Source: Cryptomeria japonica
Taxonomy: Eukaryota; Streptophyta; Pinopsida; Cupressales; Cupressaceae
Assembly: GCF_030272615.1 (NCBI RefSeq)
Contig: NC_081405.1
Span: forward strand, 648,929,420-648,993,419
DNA: 64,000 nucleotides
Direction: 5' to 3'
This document shows, one piece after another, positions 24,061 through 33,623 of the stretch. The first letter of the stretch is position 1; each line of letters begins with the position of its first letter. The notes beneath the pieces are model-generated. The model made no database searches and was not told the origin of the DNA. It saw only the letters and a list, made by a program, of their open reading frames with translations. Both the position numbers and the translations under genes were made by a program.

Positions 24061-24133
24061 ATAGGCAGCATTGGCAATGGTCTTTCAGTATAGGAATTAT
24101 TCAGAGTTTGAAATTTGACTTTAAGTGGGAGAA

Positions 24134-24524
24134 TGTTGGAATGTGAAGTCCAAATTGGACTCTTAGCTAGCAGTCGTTGAGTCACATGGCTATCTTAGCT
24201 AGCAGTTTTGTTAATAAACTTTCTATAAATAGTAATTTCAACATGTGTTATGCATGCAGTTGTGTGAGTCATACTTACTATATATAGTAAGTTGTATTCA
24301 AGTAGGGCTCTGCAACTTGGTTATTTTAGGCTTCTCAAAGTCATGTTTTGATGTATAGTTTTGAGATTGTTGTAACTTTGTAATTCCTGAGAATCAATAT
24401 GAATGACAAAATTTGCCCGTGGTTTTTTATTGGTATATTTTTACCAGATTTTTCCACGTAAATCTATGTGTTATGTGCAATTGTTCTTCTTTGCAAATTT
24501 TATGCACTCGTTATTTTTCTCACA
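24134..24524 (+). repeat. 3' LTR of the copia element
   Basis: 391 bp, preceded by TTTAAGTGGGAGAA. Compared with the 5' LTR it lacks about 40 bp between two GCTAGCAG repeats and shows scattered substitutions, so the element is not young. Confidence 0.9.
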
Positions 24525-24529
24525 CATTT

Positions 24530-25138
24530 TTTACCGGCAAATGGGAGGACAGGGTATTAAACCCCTCTTCATATGATTGGGGGCTTCGGCTCCTGGCACT
24601 AGGATGCCCCGGTTTGTAGAAGCTCTCTATTATAGTTGTTATGACAAATGTGCCCCTAGGGGTTTCGACCTCGGAACCTAAAGGCTTACATGCTGGCCTT
24701 GCACATATATCCCACAATTGCATGATGTTGTAGGAGCTTGAGCTGTAGGGGTGTACTGATGAGTCTCTCCGAATAATTTTTGTGTGCAAAAATATGCAGA
24801 TCTTGCGGCTTGTAAGGATTGCAGATGGTGTTTTTCATCAGGATATATTAGGTGATATTGGCCTGACCATCTTGGCTCGTAGGTGTAGTAGGTTGGTTAC
24901 ATTGGAGTTAAGTGGGTGCCAAGGTTCCTATGATGGGATTGTTGCGATTGGGCGGTGTTGTTTTATGATGGAGTTGACCCTCTCTAACCATAATTTGGAT
25001 GAGACTGGGATTGCGAGCGTCTCGTTTTGCAACAATTTGAAGAACCTTAGGCTTCAAGGTTGTAAGAGGATTGACATTAATTATGGTCCGGTTGAGAATT
25101 TTGGTTTTTGCCCTGCACTTGAGACACTAATGCTATAG
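24530..25138 (+). pseudogene. Captured F-box/LRR gene fragment (At5g07670-like)
   Basis: Read in one frame, it gives the C-terminal leucine-rich repeats of a plant F-box protein. Typical pieces are DWGLRLLALGCPGL, HISHNCMML, CKNMQILRLV, DIGLTILARRCSRLVTLELS, GSYDGIVAIGRCC, CNNLKNLRLQGCKRIDI and GFCPALETLML. In relatives these proteins are the substrate-recognition subunits of SCF ubiquitin ligases. Four TAG stops fall where relatives have Gln (CAG), for example GCPGL*KL, MML*ELEL* and LML*R. One codon seems to be lost in the ELTL repeat. There are no introns, so the fragment probably entered the element through RNA. It has no F-box itself and lies within the LTR element. Confidence 0.8.
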
Positions 25139-25330
25139 CGTTTGGCACAAAATGATCCCAACTACTATGTTGCTCCACTGGCGGAAAAGAGGTCATGGAA
25201 ACTTTGCCGGTGTTGAAGAATACAGAGGAGCATTTAAAGTGTGAGTTGTTTTCTAAGTGTGTTGTGTGTAAGGAGTTTCCCGATAGACAGATAAAGCATT
25301 ATACTATGTTGGGAAGTGAAGAGGTAGTCA
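25139..25330 (+). pseudogene. Captured RING-type E3 ligase fragment (RNF115/126, BCA2-like)
   Basis: Directly after the LRR fragment the sequence reads LAQNDPNYYVAPLAEK, then after a one-base shift VMETLPVLKNTEEHL and SKCVVCKEF. This is the linker and first zinc ligands of plant RING-H2 ligases, which in relatives read roughly LAENDPNRYGxPPASKxAVExLP followed by the CAVCKDEF start of the RING. The rest of the RING finger (the downstream Cys/His ligands) is missing or unrecognisable, so it cannot be functional. The abrupt switch from one gene family to another without an intron indicates fusion inside the element. Confidence 0.7.
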
Positions 25331-25836
25331 TAATGGCTATGTATAGTATATCTAGGGATTGTTTTTATGAATTTGGATATGAACTTTGGAAGGATATAGC
25401 ATAAAAGCTTCAAGATACGCCTGGAGTCTGGTATGTATGGCAAGATTCATATATTGCTAAAGTCGATAAGAATTATGGAGGGGACTGGTTTATTGATCTT
25501 TCAGAATGTATTGTTCCTGAGTATTGCGTTGGGATTTCTATTTTTCTGCAAGATAAGGTAAATGCCATGGTGTTTGAGAAAGATTACAGGCCTTTAGATT
25601 TTCTGTTAAGGGGGAGCATAGGAGCAAGAGCCTGTGATGGAGGAATGTGTTTTGCTTCCGTTGGAAGTTTTGTTCTTGAGTATAGGTTAATGGGTGTGTT
25701 TGTGCTTAGTAAAGTAATAGGAAATGAAGTTTTTGACTTTGATTTGGTTTGGAGAAGATTTATCCACAGTATTCATGAAGTCTCTGGTAAAGTTAAAATC
25801 TTCCATGGGTCTAGTTTTGTAAGTTTTGAAATGAAT
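25331..25836 (+). pseudogene. Unidentified coding-like tail of the gene-capturing element
   Basis: Frames YSISRDCFYEFGYELWKDIA, then KLQDTPGVWYVWQDSYIAKV and, from 25567, a 113-codon frame (FEKDYRPLDFLLRG, FVLEYRLMGVFVL) run up to the 3' LTR. I recognise no domain. It could be a further captured piece or an element-specific region. No clear polypurine tract precedes the LTR. Confidence 0.3.
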
Positions 25837-26084
25837 TGCTGGGTATATGAAGCCCAACAACGATCACATGATTGTTTGTCTTCCCCAGACTCTTCGTTTC
25901 ATGCCTGAATAAATGTATAAATAGATGGGTATAGTCATGTACTGGATATCAGTTAATAGATGGCATTTCCCTGCTTGATAGTGGACGTAAGCAATTGCCG
26001 AACCACTGTAAATCTTGTCTTGTCTCCTGTTATCTCTTTATTCTATTTTTGTTTTCGTTTCTTTGCTCGTTTTTAATCTTTAAA
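25837..26084 (+). repeat. 3' LTR of the gene-capturing element
   Basis: Begins TGCTGGGTATATGAAGCCC and ends TTTAAA, followed by the GTAAA target duplication at 26085-26089. It aligns over its whole length with 17374-17620. Confidence 0.8.
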
Positions 26085-26089
26085 GTAAA

Positions 26090-28240
26090 GAAGTGTTTTT
26101 TTTTTAAATGGATGTCACTTGTCGACCCATCATTAATGTTACCTTAGCCCTTTGGTATTCTGTGTGAAGAATCTCTATTCTATCATGAGTGTTCTATGCG
26201 GGGAAAACTGATATTCACATTTGATAAACATAACGAAATGTTTGAATAAAGAATCAATGTTTATGATTATTGATTTCTATTGATGGTCAGACTTTGCTCT
26301 TTTTCGAATCCTCCCTCCCATGCAATACTGTCTTCCAAAAATTAAAACAAACAGTACATACATACTTTTTTAATTGATTTAAAGCTGCTAAACAGCAGAG
26401 TTATATCAGTATTACTTAGAATACGTGTGACTACAAGATAGTAAATTGAAATCAGAAATACAAAAAACCCAACATTTTTGGCAGATAGCTGGATCGAAAA
26501 CTGATACTGAATATAAATGTAATGCCAAAGTTAACAAACTGGCCAACCATAGGCCACTGGGTGTCAAGACCAGTCCTATCAGCAATGCCATTCTAAGTCA
26601 CTTGAATGTTCATCAAAAAGGAAATCTTTGGATAGTATAGAATTGAGTTCACTGACAACTGAAGACTTGGGAAAGAGTTCTTGGGACTACATAGAAATGA
26701 GTTCACTGACATCTGAAGATTGCAAAAATATTCAGTTGTACAACTTTCTTATGAATTAAGGAAGCCTTGGATCTACCTAAATAACAAATAATCCAGAATC
26801 TGCATAAAATCACCTCGAAGGCACCATTGCAAAGACTACAAAGTTGTCAGACTACGGAAACACATGTAGTTTAAAACCGATGTAGGACTAACTCACCACA
26901 TCGACACACTGCCAAATGCCTAAAGGGCGAAGGCAAGGTTGAATATGAAGGCAAAGGGAAAAGAGGTGCAAAAATATAGGCTGAATAACGTCTCCGCTAA
27001 TTATCAATTTAGTTGAGCGTAATTATTTATTTTTCAATTATGTCATTTATTAAGATTTAAATTTTTATACGAATGATAAAAAGAATAAAGTTTGATCATA
27101 TTTTGAGTGATTACAGTAGAATAGATATTCTTAAGTTTTTGACTGTCAATTAAAAAGATATCAACATAAGCTTATGCTCTCATATTGAATAGCAGAACAA
27201 CTCAAAAATACTATAAAATCTTCCAAAAATAAAAGAAGAGTAAATCTATAATTCATTTGAAGACATCTATAAATAAACTTCTATATAGTAATAGAACTCA
27301 GTCTTATGATCTATCCAATCATGGATGGAGCATTCCACCTTTAATCAAGTGTATTAATTCTATTCTATTTTTATATCATACTTTTCAATATTAAAACATT
27401 CAATAGTGATTTTATAGGAGTAATTTTGCATGGCATTGTTATCAAGAAGTGATAAATTATAGTTTTTTTCTTTTTTGACTTCTCTATGATTTTTAACAAG
27501 GAGCTGAATTTTCTTTTTACTGATCAAAGCTGATTACAAAGAACCATGAATTTTGGGAAGAAGTTATTTTCGGTTTTGGTATGTAGAATGATGTGATTGC
27601 TGATTCGGTTATTTTAAAAAAGAATATATGAAAAAATAGATGTGCTCATATGTTTTCTAAATACTTTCATCAGATAAGTGGTAGTCCAAGGCTTTACCCT
27701 GACATATTTCTTCAAGTGGCTTTTCTTTTAACAGACAGCCAAGCCTTACACAAGTGGAATGTGAAGGTTATGCTTCAACTACAACAAATTAAAGAACAAG
27801 TTATGAAATTTCAGCTTGATAACAAACTAAATCATTGTAAAAGTCTTGATGAGCTTATGTAACTTTTGTTTCTCACTTGTAGCCATGTGACTGAATTTAA
27901 TTAGACAGTTATTCCTTTCAGCTACTTATGATAACTTTCTCTAATGTATTTTATATTTAATTGTTTTTATCAATATATAATTAAAAAATAATTTATCTTT
28001 TGACCATTGAACTAAAAGTACATTAAAAAAAAATCAACATAAACACAAATGAACCCATGCTATGAACCAGAGACCTCAGAAGCATTGTTCTCTTTCCACA
28101 TTAGAGCTCTCGTCCATTGCAAAAACAGGCTCTCCCATAGAAAAATTGTCTTTATTATGATAAGCAGCAATCATAGATCTATTAGCTTTTCCTCCTCCCC
28201 ATTCAGAATAATCTGAAGTAACTGTTTTATGGAACAAAAT
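26090..28240. other. Non-coding interval with one unassigned short frame
   Basis: Mostly AT-rich unique-looking sequence. A 70-codon frame at 27650-27862 (YFHQISGSPRLYPDIFLQVAF, LQLQQIKEQVMKFQLDNKL) has a helical, Gln-rich look but no family I recognise. It could be an isolated exon. Near 28075-28140 the minus strand has a weak tRNA-like GGTCTCTGGTTCATAGC word, insufficient to call a SINE. Confidence 0.35.
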
Positions 28241-28248
28241 ATTTTATA

Positions 28249-28400
28249 TCATTTTTACTTTCCAAGAGAAATGTATAAAGAGAACTGGAATGAACAGGTC
28301 CAAAGGTACACTTTTAAGGAGAATATCATTTTTACTTTCCAGAAGAAATGTATAAAAGAACTGGAAAGAACAGGGCCAAAGGTACAATTTTAAGTAGATA
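28249..28400. repeat. 77-bp tandem duplication
   Basis: ATCATTTTTACTTTCCA..GAAATGTATAAA..GAACTGGAA..AACAG..CCAAAGGTACA occurs twice in direct succession, with about ten differences, so the duplication is old. Confidence 0.85.
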
Positions 28401-28700
28401 AAACTTCCCCTTAGTCTCCACTCTAAGAATACATTTAGCACTTTTCCATCAAATTTGGGGAAAATACTAATCAATACACAGTCGGGGCTTGTTGGCAGGG
28501 TTCCTACTGATCACAGAGGTGGATTGCGTCATTCCATTACACATTTAATCAGTGATAGTGATAATGATAAAAAAAAATTCAGTGCTCGCATCTAGAAAAC
28601 ATGCAATCATGATTTCAACACAATTGAAAACAGATTTACATTGAGAAAATATAAATTTTCAGAACAGAACACACAGAATGATCAATACGCTTTTGAAGGT

Positions 28701-29012
28701 GAATGATCAATACTCTTCAGATTTAAGAAAGGAAAGAAAAGGGTCTTTTATAACTCATTATGCCAGCCATCTATGTATGGGTCTACAGATGGGTTAAGGT
28801 GAATGATCAATACTCTTCAGATTTAAGAAAGGAAAGAAAAGGGTCTTTTATAGTCCACTATGCCAGCCATCTATGTATGGGTCTACAGATGGGTTAGAGC
28901 CATATGGTACTACCTCGTATTCCTTATACCTTACCCCCTTGTGGGATTTGAACTTGTGACCTCTCTTTCAAGAGCACAAGTTCTCCACCACTAAGCCAAC
29001 TCAGACCAACAA
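28701..29012 (-). mobile_element. tRNA-derived SINE with a duplicated 100-bp body
   Basis: On the minus strand the head looks like a tRNA gene promoter: box A TGGCTTAGTGG (28988-28998) and box B GGTCACAAGTTCAAATCC (28944-28961), preceded by GGTCTGAGT. There is no acceptor stem that pairs, so it is tRNA-derived rather than a tRNA gene. The following body (to 28701) contains a 100-bp unit present twice back to back (28701-28800 and 28801-28900) with a few differences. RNA polymerase III would start at the head and read towards lower coordinates. I could not define target duplications. Confidence 0.6.
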
Positions 29013-29110
29013 GATGAATGGAAACTACATCACATTTTTTGCTCTAAAAATAAATCAAACTATACAAATATGTCCTTTACCATATTTTGTTACATACATA
29101 TGATTAAATC

Positions 29111-29275
29111 CTAGGCCACCATGAAAAGGCTCGGAAGTGAAACAAACAAGGCTATTTCCCTTGCAATTACTGCTTCAATTTCCATGGCCAGATCGCATTC
29201 ATTGAGTTCTCTCGGGTCATTAAAAGATGTGACCCTCTGGAGGTTCATTGCGAAGTGCTTAAGAGCTCTTGGCAT
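29111..29275 (-). other. 54-codon frame just downstream of the BMT5-like pseudogene
   Basis: An open frame (MPRALKHFAMNLQRV, then ELNECDLAMEIEAVIAREIAL) starts 14 bp after the stop of the methyltransferase frame, in another phase. It could be the displaced C-terminus of that gene after a frameshift, or chance. I do not recognise it. Confidence 0.25.
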
Positions 29276-29288
29276 CACAATTTGTCTG

Positions 29289-30151
29289 CTACCTCAAATG
29301 GTCTTCAATCCGTGTTCTTTTAGCATGTATGTATTCTTCATCTTCCTCTATGATTTCGCAACTACGTTTGAGAGGCATGACAACAGGATCTCTAAAAAAA
29401 ATTGGCACCTTTTCTTGAAATGCATCAGGGGTAAGCCTGAACTTATATGTCTTACACTTCCCCAAAGGGAAACTCTTATCAATGTGTTTTCCATCTCCTC
29501 TTTTGTTTATGTGGCCTGGATAATCTTCTCTTTTGAAATCAACAGACTCGCTGAGGAACAACCCACAATTCCCTGCTTCTCCTACCAAATCCCATTTATA
29601 ATATGGGGACCCCTCTTTGTGGGTAACATGGATTTCTCCAAATTTTGAAAGCAGCACTCTTGCACTTTCAAAGAACTTACTCACCAAATCCCTGTGCCTC
29701 CAAATAACTATATTGTCACTCTCCCTGCCATAAAAGCCTGCATGAGGGAAATTATAAACAATTCTATCAAACAACTTTCCTCTTCATTCCACTAACTGAT
29801 CCAGTCTGGTTGCATCAACCCCAACTAACACCCATGCTCCGCGAAGTATCAAGTTAGTAATTGAACTCCTTGAAGTTCTGTACTCACTTAAAACCTTCTG
29901 AGTATAAAAATACTGATGAATGGATTAGTGCATACAACTACATTTGTCTCTACTACAACTATTCACAAGAGATCTACACCCAAAAGCAAAGAATGAAAAA
30001 TAGAATGTTTTAGACCTGCACTATCAAGGGATGTGGCAACCATATCCTCTGCATTTCCAAAAGCAGTGGCTAAAGCAGAAGAAAATGAAAAGGCTTGAAT
30101 AGTGTTTAATAGTTCTCTTGCTGTGTATGGCCTCTGCATAATTTGAAACAC
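29289..30151 (-). pseudogene. BMT5-like (DUF2431) methyltransferase pseudogene
   Basis: Two blocks match plant proteins with a BMT5-like domain, whose yeast relative methylates a uridine of 25S rRNA using S-adenosylmethionine. The first (about 30020-30140) reads FSFSSALATAFGNAEDMVATSLDSAG. The second (29289-29899) reads LRGAWVLVGVDATRLDQLVE, a TGA stop at 29784-29786, then FDRIVYNFPHAGF, HRDLVSKFF, GEIHVTHKEGSPYYKWDL, REDYPGHINKRGDG and SFPLGKCKTYKF. The glycine-rich SAM loop (VGEGNFSFS in relatives) is replaced by NTIQAFSFS. A splice donor follows the first block and an acceptor precedes the second, but their phases do not fit. The frame ends at 29289 without the usual C-terminus. I infer a non-functional copy. 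Confidence 0.8.
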
Positions 30152-30189
30152 AACTCACAGTTAAATAAGGCCACTTTCTATAACCTGAT

Positions 30190-30480
30190 TCAAGAATCAA
30201 CCTTCAAAGATGCAAGAAGAAGAAAATGAATATAAAACCCTGTGAATACCCTTCAATGAGTGAATTATATTATTAGGACTCGAAAGTATGTATAATAGAC
30301 AATGACAGGTAAAAGAACCCTCCAAAAGATCCATAAACAGTTTTGGATCATTGCAGACGCCATGTTTTTCCAGCAGGCAAGTTAAAAAAGTGACCATGTT
30401 TGGAATTACAATGAACTGACAAATATTGCTAAGAGTGCAGTCCTAATTACTTTTTAGGTTTTAGAGCCCATAATATTTTT
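30190..30480. other. Interval between pseudogene and duplicated segment
   Basis: A 66-codon minus-strand frame (30197-30397; FLTCLLEKHGVCNDPKLFMDLLEG) could be an exon or intron sequence of the same locus. I recognise no family. Confidence 0.25.
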
Positions 30481-30484
30481 GTTA

Positions 30485-31600
30485 TTGATAAGTGGGTTTG
30501 AAAGGGTCTGTCGAAAGGCAGCCGAAACATTTATCATGAGCAATGTCACAAACCAAACCACTCAACCAGACCAATAAGAGTGAGGTACAACTCGAGACGA
30601 GCTGCCAAAAACAACTAGAAGCTAAGGATCACCATAATCCCATTTATAAGATACCAGATTTTGCATGAGTTAGACATTAAATTTAGTATTCTCCCTATTA
30701 TTTATTAATTTATTTATGATTTGTTAAATTTTCTCTATTTTTAGTCTTAATATCATCTCGATGCAATTAGTGCTAACTAGATTATATGAGATGATTTCAT
30801 ATAAATCACTCCTCATAAATATAAATCAATGAAGCTAATTAATAAAATTATTCGATTGAATCTTAATATCAATATCATACCCAAAAAAAATGTCTAAAAA
30901 ATCTCTCCCATATACTGTTCAAGCTTGTCCCAAAAAATGTCTAAAAAATCTCTCCCATATACTGTTCAAGCTTGTCCCTGTCTGGAACATGAGACATTTT
31001 TCTGGGCATAAAGAACTTTAAAGTTAATGCATAATCTTATAGTAGCTACAAAATACTGACCATTCAGACAAGCCAGTATCTCGCTTATTAGAAAAGCTGC
31101 AATGAAACGAAAATGGAAACTTCTAACAGCTAATTGATTTTCACAGTAACACTCGGCAATTCTAATATAAATCTTCATGTCATTCAACACTCAATTTCTT
31201 ATATTCTTTCCAGTTGAAAAAAATATCTTTTTCGGAACCAAAGAGAACTCATATAAACTCTGGTAGAGTCTTCGCTGTCATAACCTACATTCACCAGATA
31301 CCAATGAAAAACCAAAACTACCTGAGCAAACGTTGTTGCTTCCATCTTCCTGAGCCTATCTTCATAAAAACCCAGCTCCACCCTTACTGATATCCAAGAA
31401 TGCAGCAGAGACGAATGAGCAAACGCTTAATACCCTAAAAGAAAGCTTTCAAATAAATGAGATAACTCGAACTGGGCGACATGAGAGTAAAATCAGTGTG
31501 GTTTTATATTTGTAAAGTCGGAACTAAAATGGAATAGACTAGAAATCAAACGTAGAGGCGTTCTAGACATAGCTTGAGCTTTTTATGACTCTACCAAACT
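30485..31600. repeat. Segmental duplication, copy 2 (partner 1-1340)
   Basis: The same ordered blocks as copy 1 but without the MITE. At the corresponding site it reads TCTTCGCTGTCATAACC. It contains a local direct duplication of about 45 bp (AAAAAATGTCTAAAAAATCTC, then TCCCATATACTGTTCAAGC) at about 30885-30976. The segment lies directly upstream (minus strand) of the BMT5-like pseudogene, so it may be that gene's 5' part. Confidence 0.75.
31322..31381 (-). pseudogene. Conserved 20-codon exon of an unidentified gene, copy 2
   Basis: Minus strand: (V)ELGFYEDRLRKMEATTFAQ followed by a GTAGTT donor, matching the exon at 1088-1147. Where copy 1 has ATG this copy has GTG, but the frame is open further upstream (LHSWISVR), so the ATG may not be the real start. 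Whether it belongs to the BMT5-like pseudogene about 1.2 kb downstream is not shown by the sequence. Confidence 0.45.
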
Positions 31601-31879
31601 CTTTCAGTGCACGTACGTTTTTTCTTATTATTAATATTATTTTCAGAAAGTCGATTCTGCATACGTTTTTAAAATTATTATTATGTTTAGAATGTCAATG
31701 TTAGATGTGATGGTCTTCCAATTAACCGACTACCTTACTTTGTTTCCCCCCTCCTCCGAAGCACGAACGTTCATCAAATCGAGGAGGTGGCATTGCAGAG
31801 ATCTCCAACGCAGCTTGGCGGTTCGGGCTTCCACGCTCAAGATCGGCAACGGTCACCGTCCAATGTCTCTTCTCCAGGT

Positions 31880-33150
31880 ACGCTTCTTAGTTGTCAACGT
31901 TCTTTCTCTGTTCATCCCATTAATTGCATTGAGTTCTCTGGGGATTGCAGCATACCTCGAGCCCATTCCGTATCCAATTATCAACCGCCCTTGTCTCATG
32001 GATCGCAGTGCACCAATCCTTGCCATCGGTCCTCAGCGACAAAAGGTTAGATGGCAATGATAGTATGGTAAGCTTTGATGTGGTTCCGCTTTTCACCAAG
32101 GTCCTTATTCTCGACTCTATGGAGATTGTCAGGGGAAAATCTAATGAGCAAGTGGATGGTGTGACGATGGGTTCTCTCTTTTTCCTATTATTGATAATCC
32201 TTACATGGAGCACTTAGAAGTAGTTGCTTTGCTCTCCTTTCTTCTCAAACCAAGGCAGTGAAAATGATATGGGACAACACCAACGTTTCATCGCAGCGTG
32301 GCCTTGAGAAGTTTGAGGAATTCCATGTCCACCTTAATAGCATAGTTCAATGCGTCTTCTTTATCAAGGAGGTTGAAAGTGGGAACCAACTCTCCTTCTT
32401 CGACATTCTTCTCATCAAGAAGTCGAATAGCTTTCTTAGTCATCGAGCTTTTTGCAAGCTACCCATATTGACCTTTATTTCCACTCCTCTTGTCGTCACC
32501 ACCCTAGCCAGAAAATAGGTGTTCTTAAGACCCTTGCCTTACGAGGATATCGTATTTGTGATGAGGAAATTATTGACCAAGAGTTGGTCCATCTACATCA
32601 AATCTTCAATTTGAATGGGTACACTAACAAGCAAATCTCCAAAGCCCTCAACTAGGCCAAGTTTCATTTCTACAACAAATCCAAACCCATCCAACCTTTT
32701 ACCATTCCCACTACTTCCATCCCTTACATTGAAGGCCTTTCCCATATGATTACTAAGATCCTTCTTAGAAACTTGGACTTTGATGTTCCTTCGAGCCCTA
32801 TTCTATGCTTAAAAATCGTATTTATGGACAACGAAGACATCTTCTAGATGTTGGAGTCTACAAGATTGTTTGCTCATGAGGTACTCCATATATAGGTAAA
32901 ACAAGTCGCTCAATATGCACTAGAATCAAAGAACATAGTGCAAACATTAAGCGTGAGTGGACTCTTACATCTGCATTAGTTGTTATTCCTCATCAACCAA
33001 ACACCACATTCGTTTAGAAAACACCTAAGTCTTGTTTCAAGAAGACAATTTCTTCAAAAGAAAACTTAAGGAAGCAATTGAAATCTTTAATCACCCCACC
33101 AACCTCAATTGTGATGATGGTTGGCATCTCAATGTCTCATGGTAGCCTGT
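31880..33150 (+). mobile_element. Penelope-like retroelement fragment with GIY-YIG endonuclease
   Basis: Broken remains of a Penelope-like element in the usual order, reverse transcriptase then GIY-YIG endonuclease. Reverse transcriptase pieces: LIALSSLGIAAYL (about 31920), MVSFDVVPLFTKV (from 32065, motif A), EQVDGVTMGS (motif B), a ruined YVDD box reading IWDN (about 32262), then LEKFEEFHVHLNSI, NQLSFFDILLIKKS, and in another frame ATHIDLYFHSS and RHHPSQKIGVLKTLALRGYRI. From 32853 the endonuclease reads GVYKIVCS, stop, GTPYIGKTSRSICTRIKEH. Frames change at least three times and stops are frequent, so it is inactive. The 5' end is missing and no terminal repeats were found. It is followed by pyrimidine-rich sequence. 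Confidence 0.88.
32853..32998 (+). pseudogene. GIY-YIG endonuclease module of the Penelope-like element
   Basis: The domain shows its two signature parts, GVY (for GIY) and YIG in PYIGKT, spaced by 11 residues including one in-frame TGA (32877-32879), which in relatives is usually a cysteine codon. The conserved Arg of helix 1 (TRIKEH) is visible, followed by SANIKREWTLTSALVVIPHQ. This nuclease nicks target DNA in Penelope-like elements. The stop and frame changes upstream make this copy non-functional. Confidence 0.85.
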
Positions 33151-33555
33151 GTTATCCAATATTAAACATTGAGCCTCCACCTACTTAGAACCCCCTCCTC
33201 TAATGTTGAACATTCTTTTTTGGGCCTTCTTTGCCTCTCTCCCTAGCCTCGACTTGCTTCACCCTAATCCTTTTCTTTCCCTTGTTTTCTTTTGCTTTTC
33301 CCAATTACACTTTTCGCTCTTTCCCTTCTTCATCTTTCTCTCTTTTCTTTCACCTAGTCTTGCACATTCATATTCTCATTTCACATCTAGTTTTTAGTCG
33401 CTCTCGTTCTCATTCTCGGACACCTCTTCCTTTCATTTTTGTTTTCTTCTTTTTTAATCTTTTTTCTTAGTCTTTCACTCTTATTCTCGTGCATACACTT
33501 GCACTTCTCTTTCAATTTTTTTTCTTTTCCTAGTCATAGGCTTAGTGTCTTAGTG
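33151..33555. repeat. Pyrimidine-rich region after the Penelope-like element
   Basis: C/T-rich plus strand with words such as TTTTCTTTC and CTCTCTCCC. Phe/Leu/Ser-rich frames (33203-33470) are compositional artefacts. Confidence 0.7.

Positions 33556-33623
<68 letters not shown>

Larger units (their letters stand above)
19643..24529 (+). mobile_element. Degraded Ty1/copia retrotransposon
   Basis: LTRs at 19648-20081 and 24134-24524 begin TGTTRGAATG and end TTTTTCTCACA. CATTT flanks both (19643-19647 and 24525-24529), a perfect 5-bp target duplication. A TGGTATCAGAGC primer-binding site at 20084-20095 follows the first LTR, and the polypurine tract TTTAAGTGGGAGAA precedes the second. Internal order is gag, zinc knuckle, protease, integrase, reverse transcriptase, RNase H, which is the copia order. 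The frame has many stops and at least three shifts. The 3' LTR lacks about 40 bp between two GCTAGCAG repeats present in the 5' LTR. It lies inside the older gene-capturing LTR element. Confidence 0.93.
17374..26084 (+). mobile_element. Non-autonomous LTR element carrying captured host gene fragments, split by a copia element
   Basis: Two LTR copies (17374-17620 and 25837-26084, about 247 bp) share the TATGAAGCCCAAC, TGATTGTTTGTCTTCCCC and TGAATAAATGTATAAATAGATG blocks. GTAAA flanks both outer ends (17369-17373 and 26085-26089), a perfect 5-bp target duplication. Directly after the 5' LTR comes TTAATATTAGAGCCATG, a decayed form of the TGGTATCAGAGC initiator-Met-tRNA primer site. Without the inserted copia element (19648-24529) the interior is about 3.3 kb. 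It has no gag, protease, integrase or reverse transcriptase, only unrelated reading frames, two of them recognisable host gene pieces. Confidence 0.85.

Noticed and set aside
28701-28900. CRISPR-like array
   Set aside because: Only two copies of a 100-bp unit without spacers. It is a tandem duplication in a plant SINE.
28940-29010. Possible tRNA gene on the minus strand
   Set aside because: Boxes A and B are present but no paired acceptor stem. The continuing body fits a SINE better.
29121-29648. 175-codon plus-strand frame
   Set aside because: It is the antisense of the well-supported BMT5-like frame.
31683-31880. First exon of a divergent host gene (MSLLQ followed by GTACGC donor)
   Set aside because: The downstream sequence is Penelope-like rather than a host gene, and no second exon supports it.
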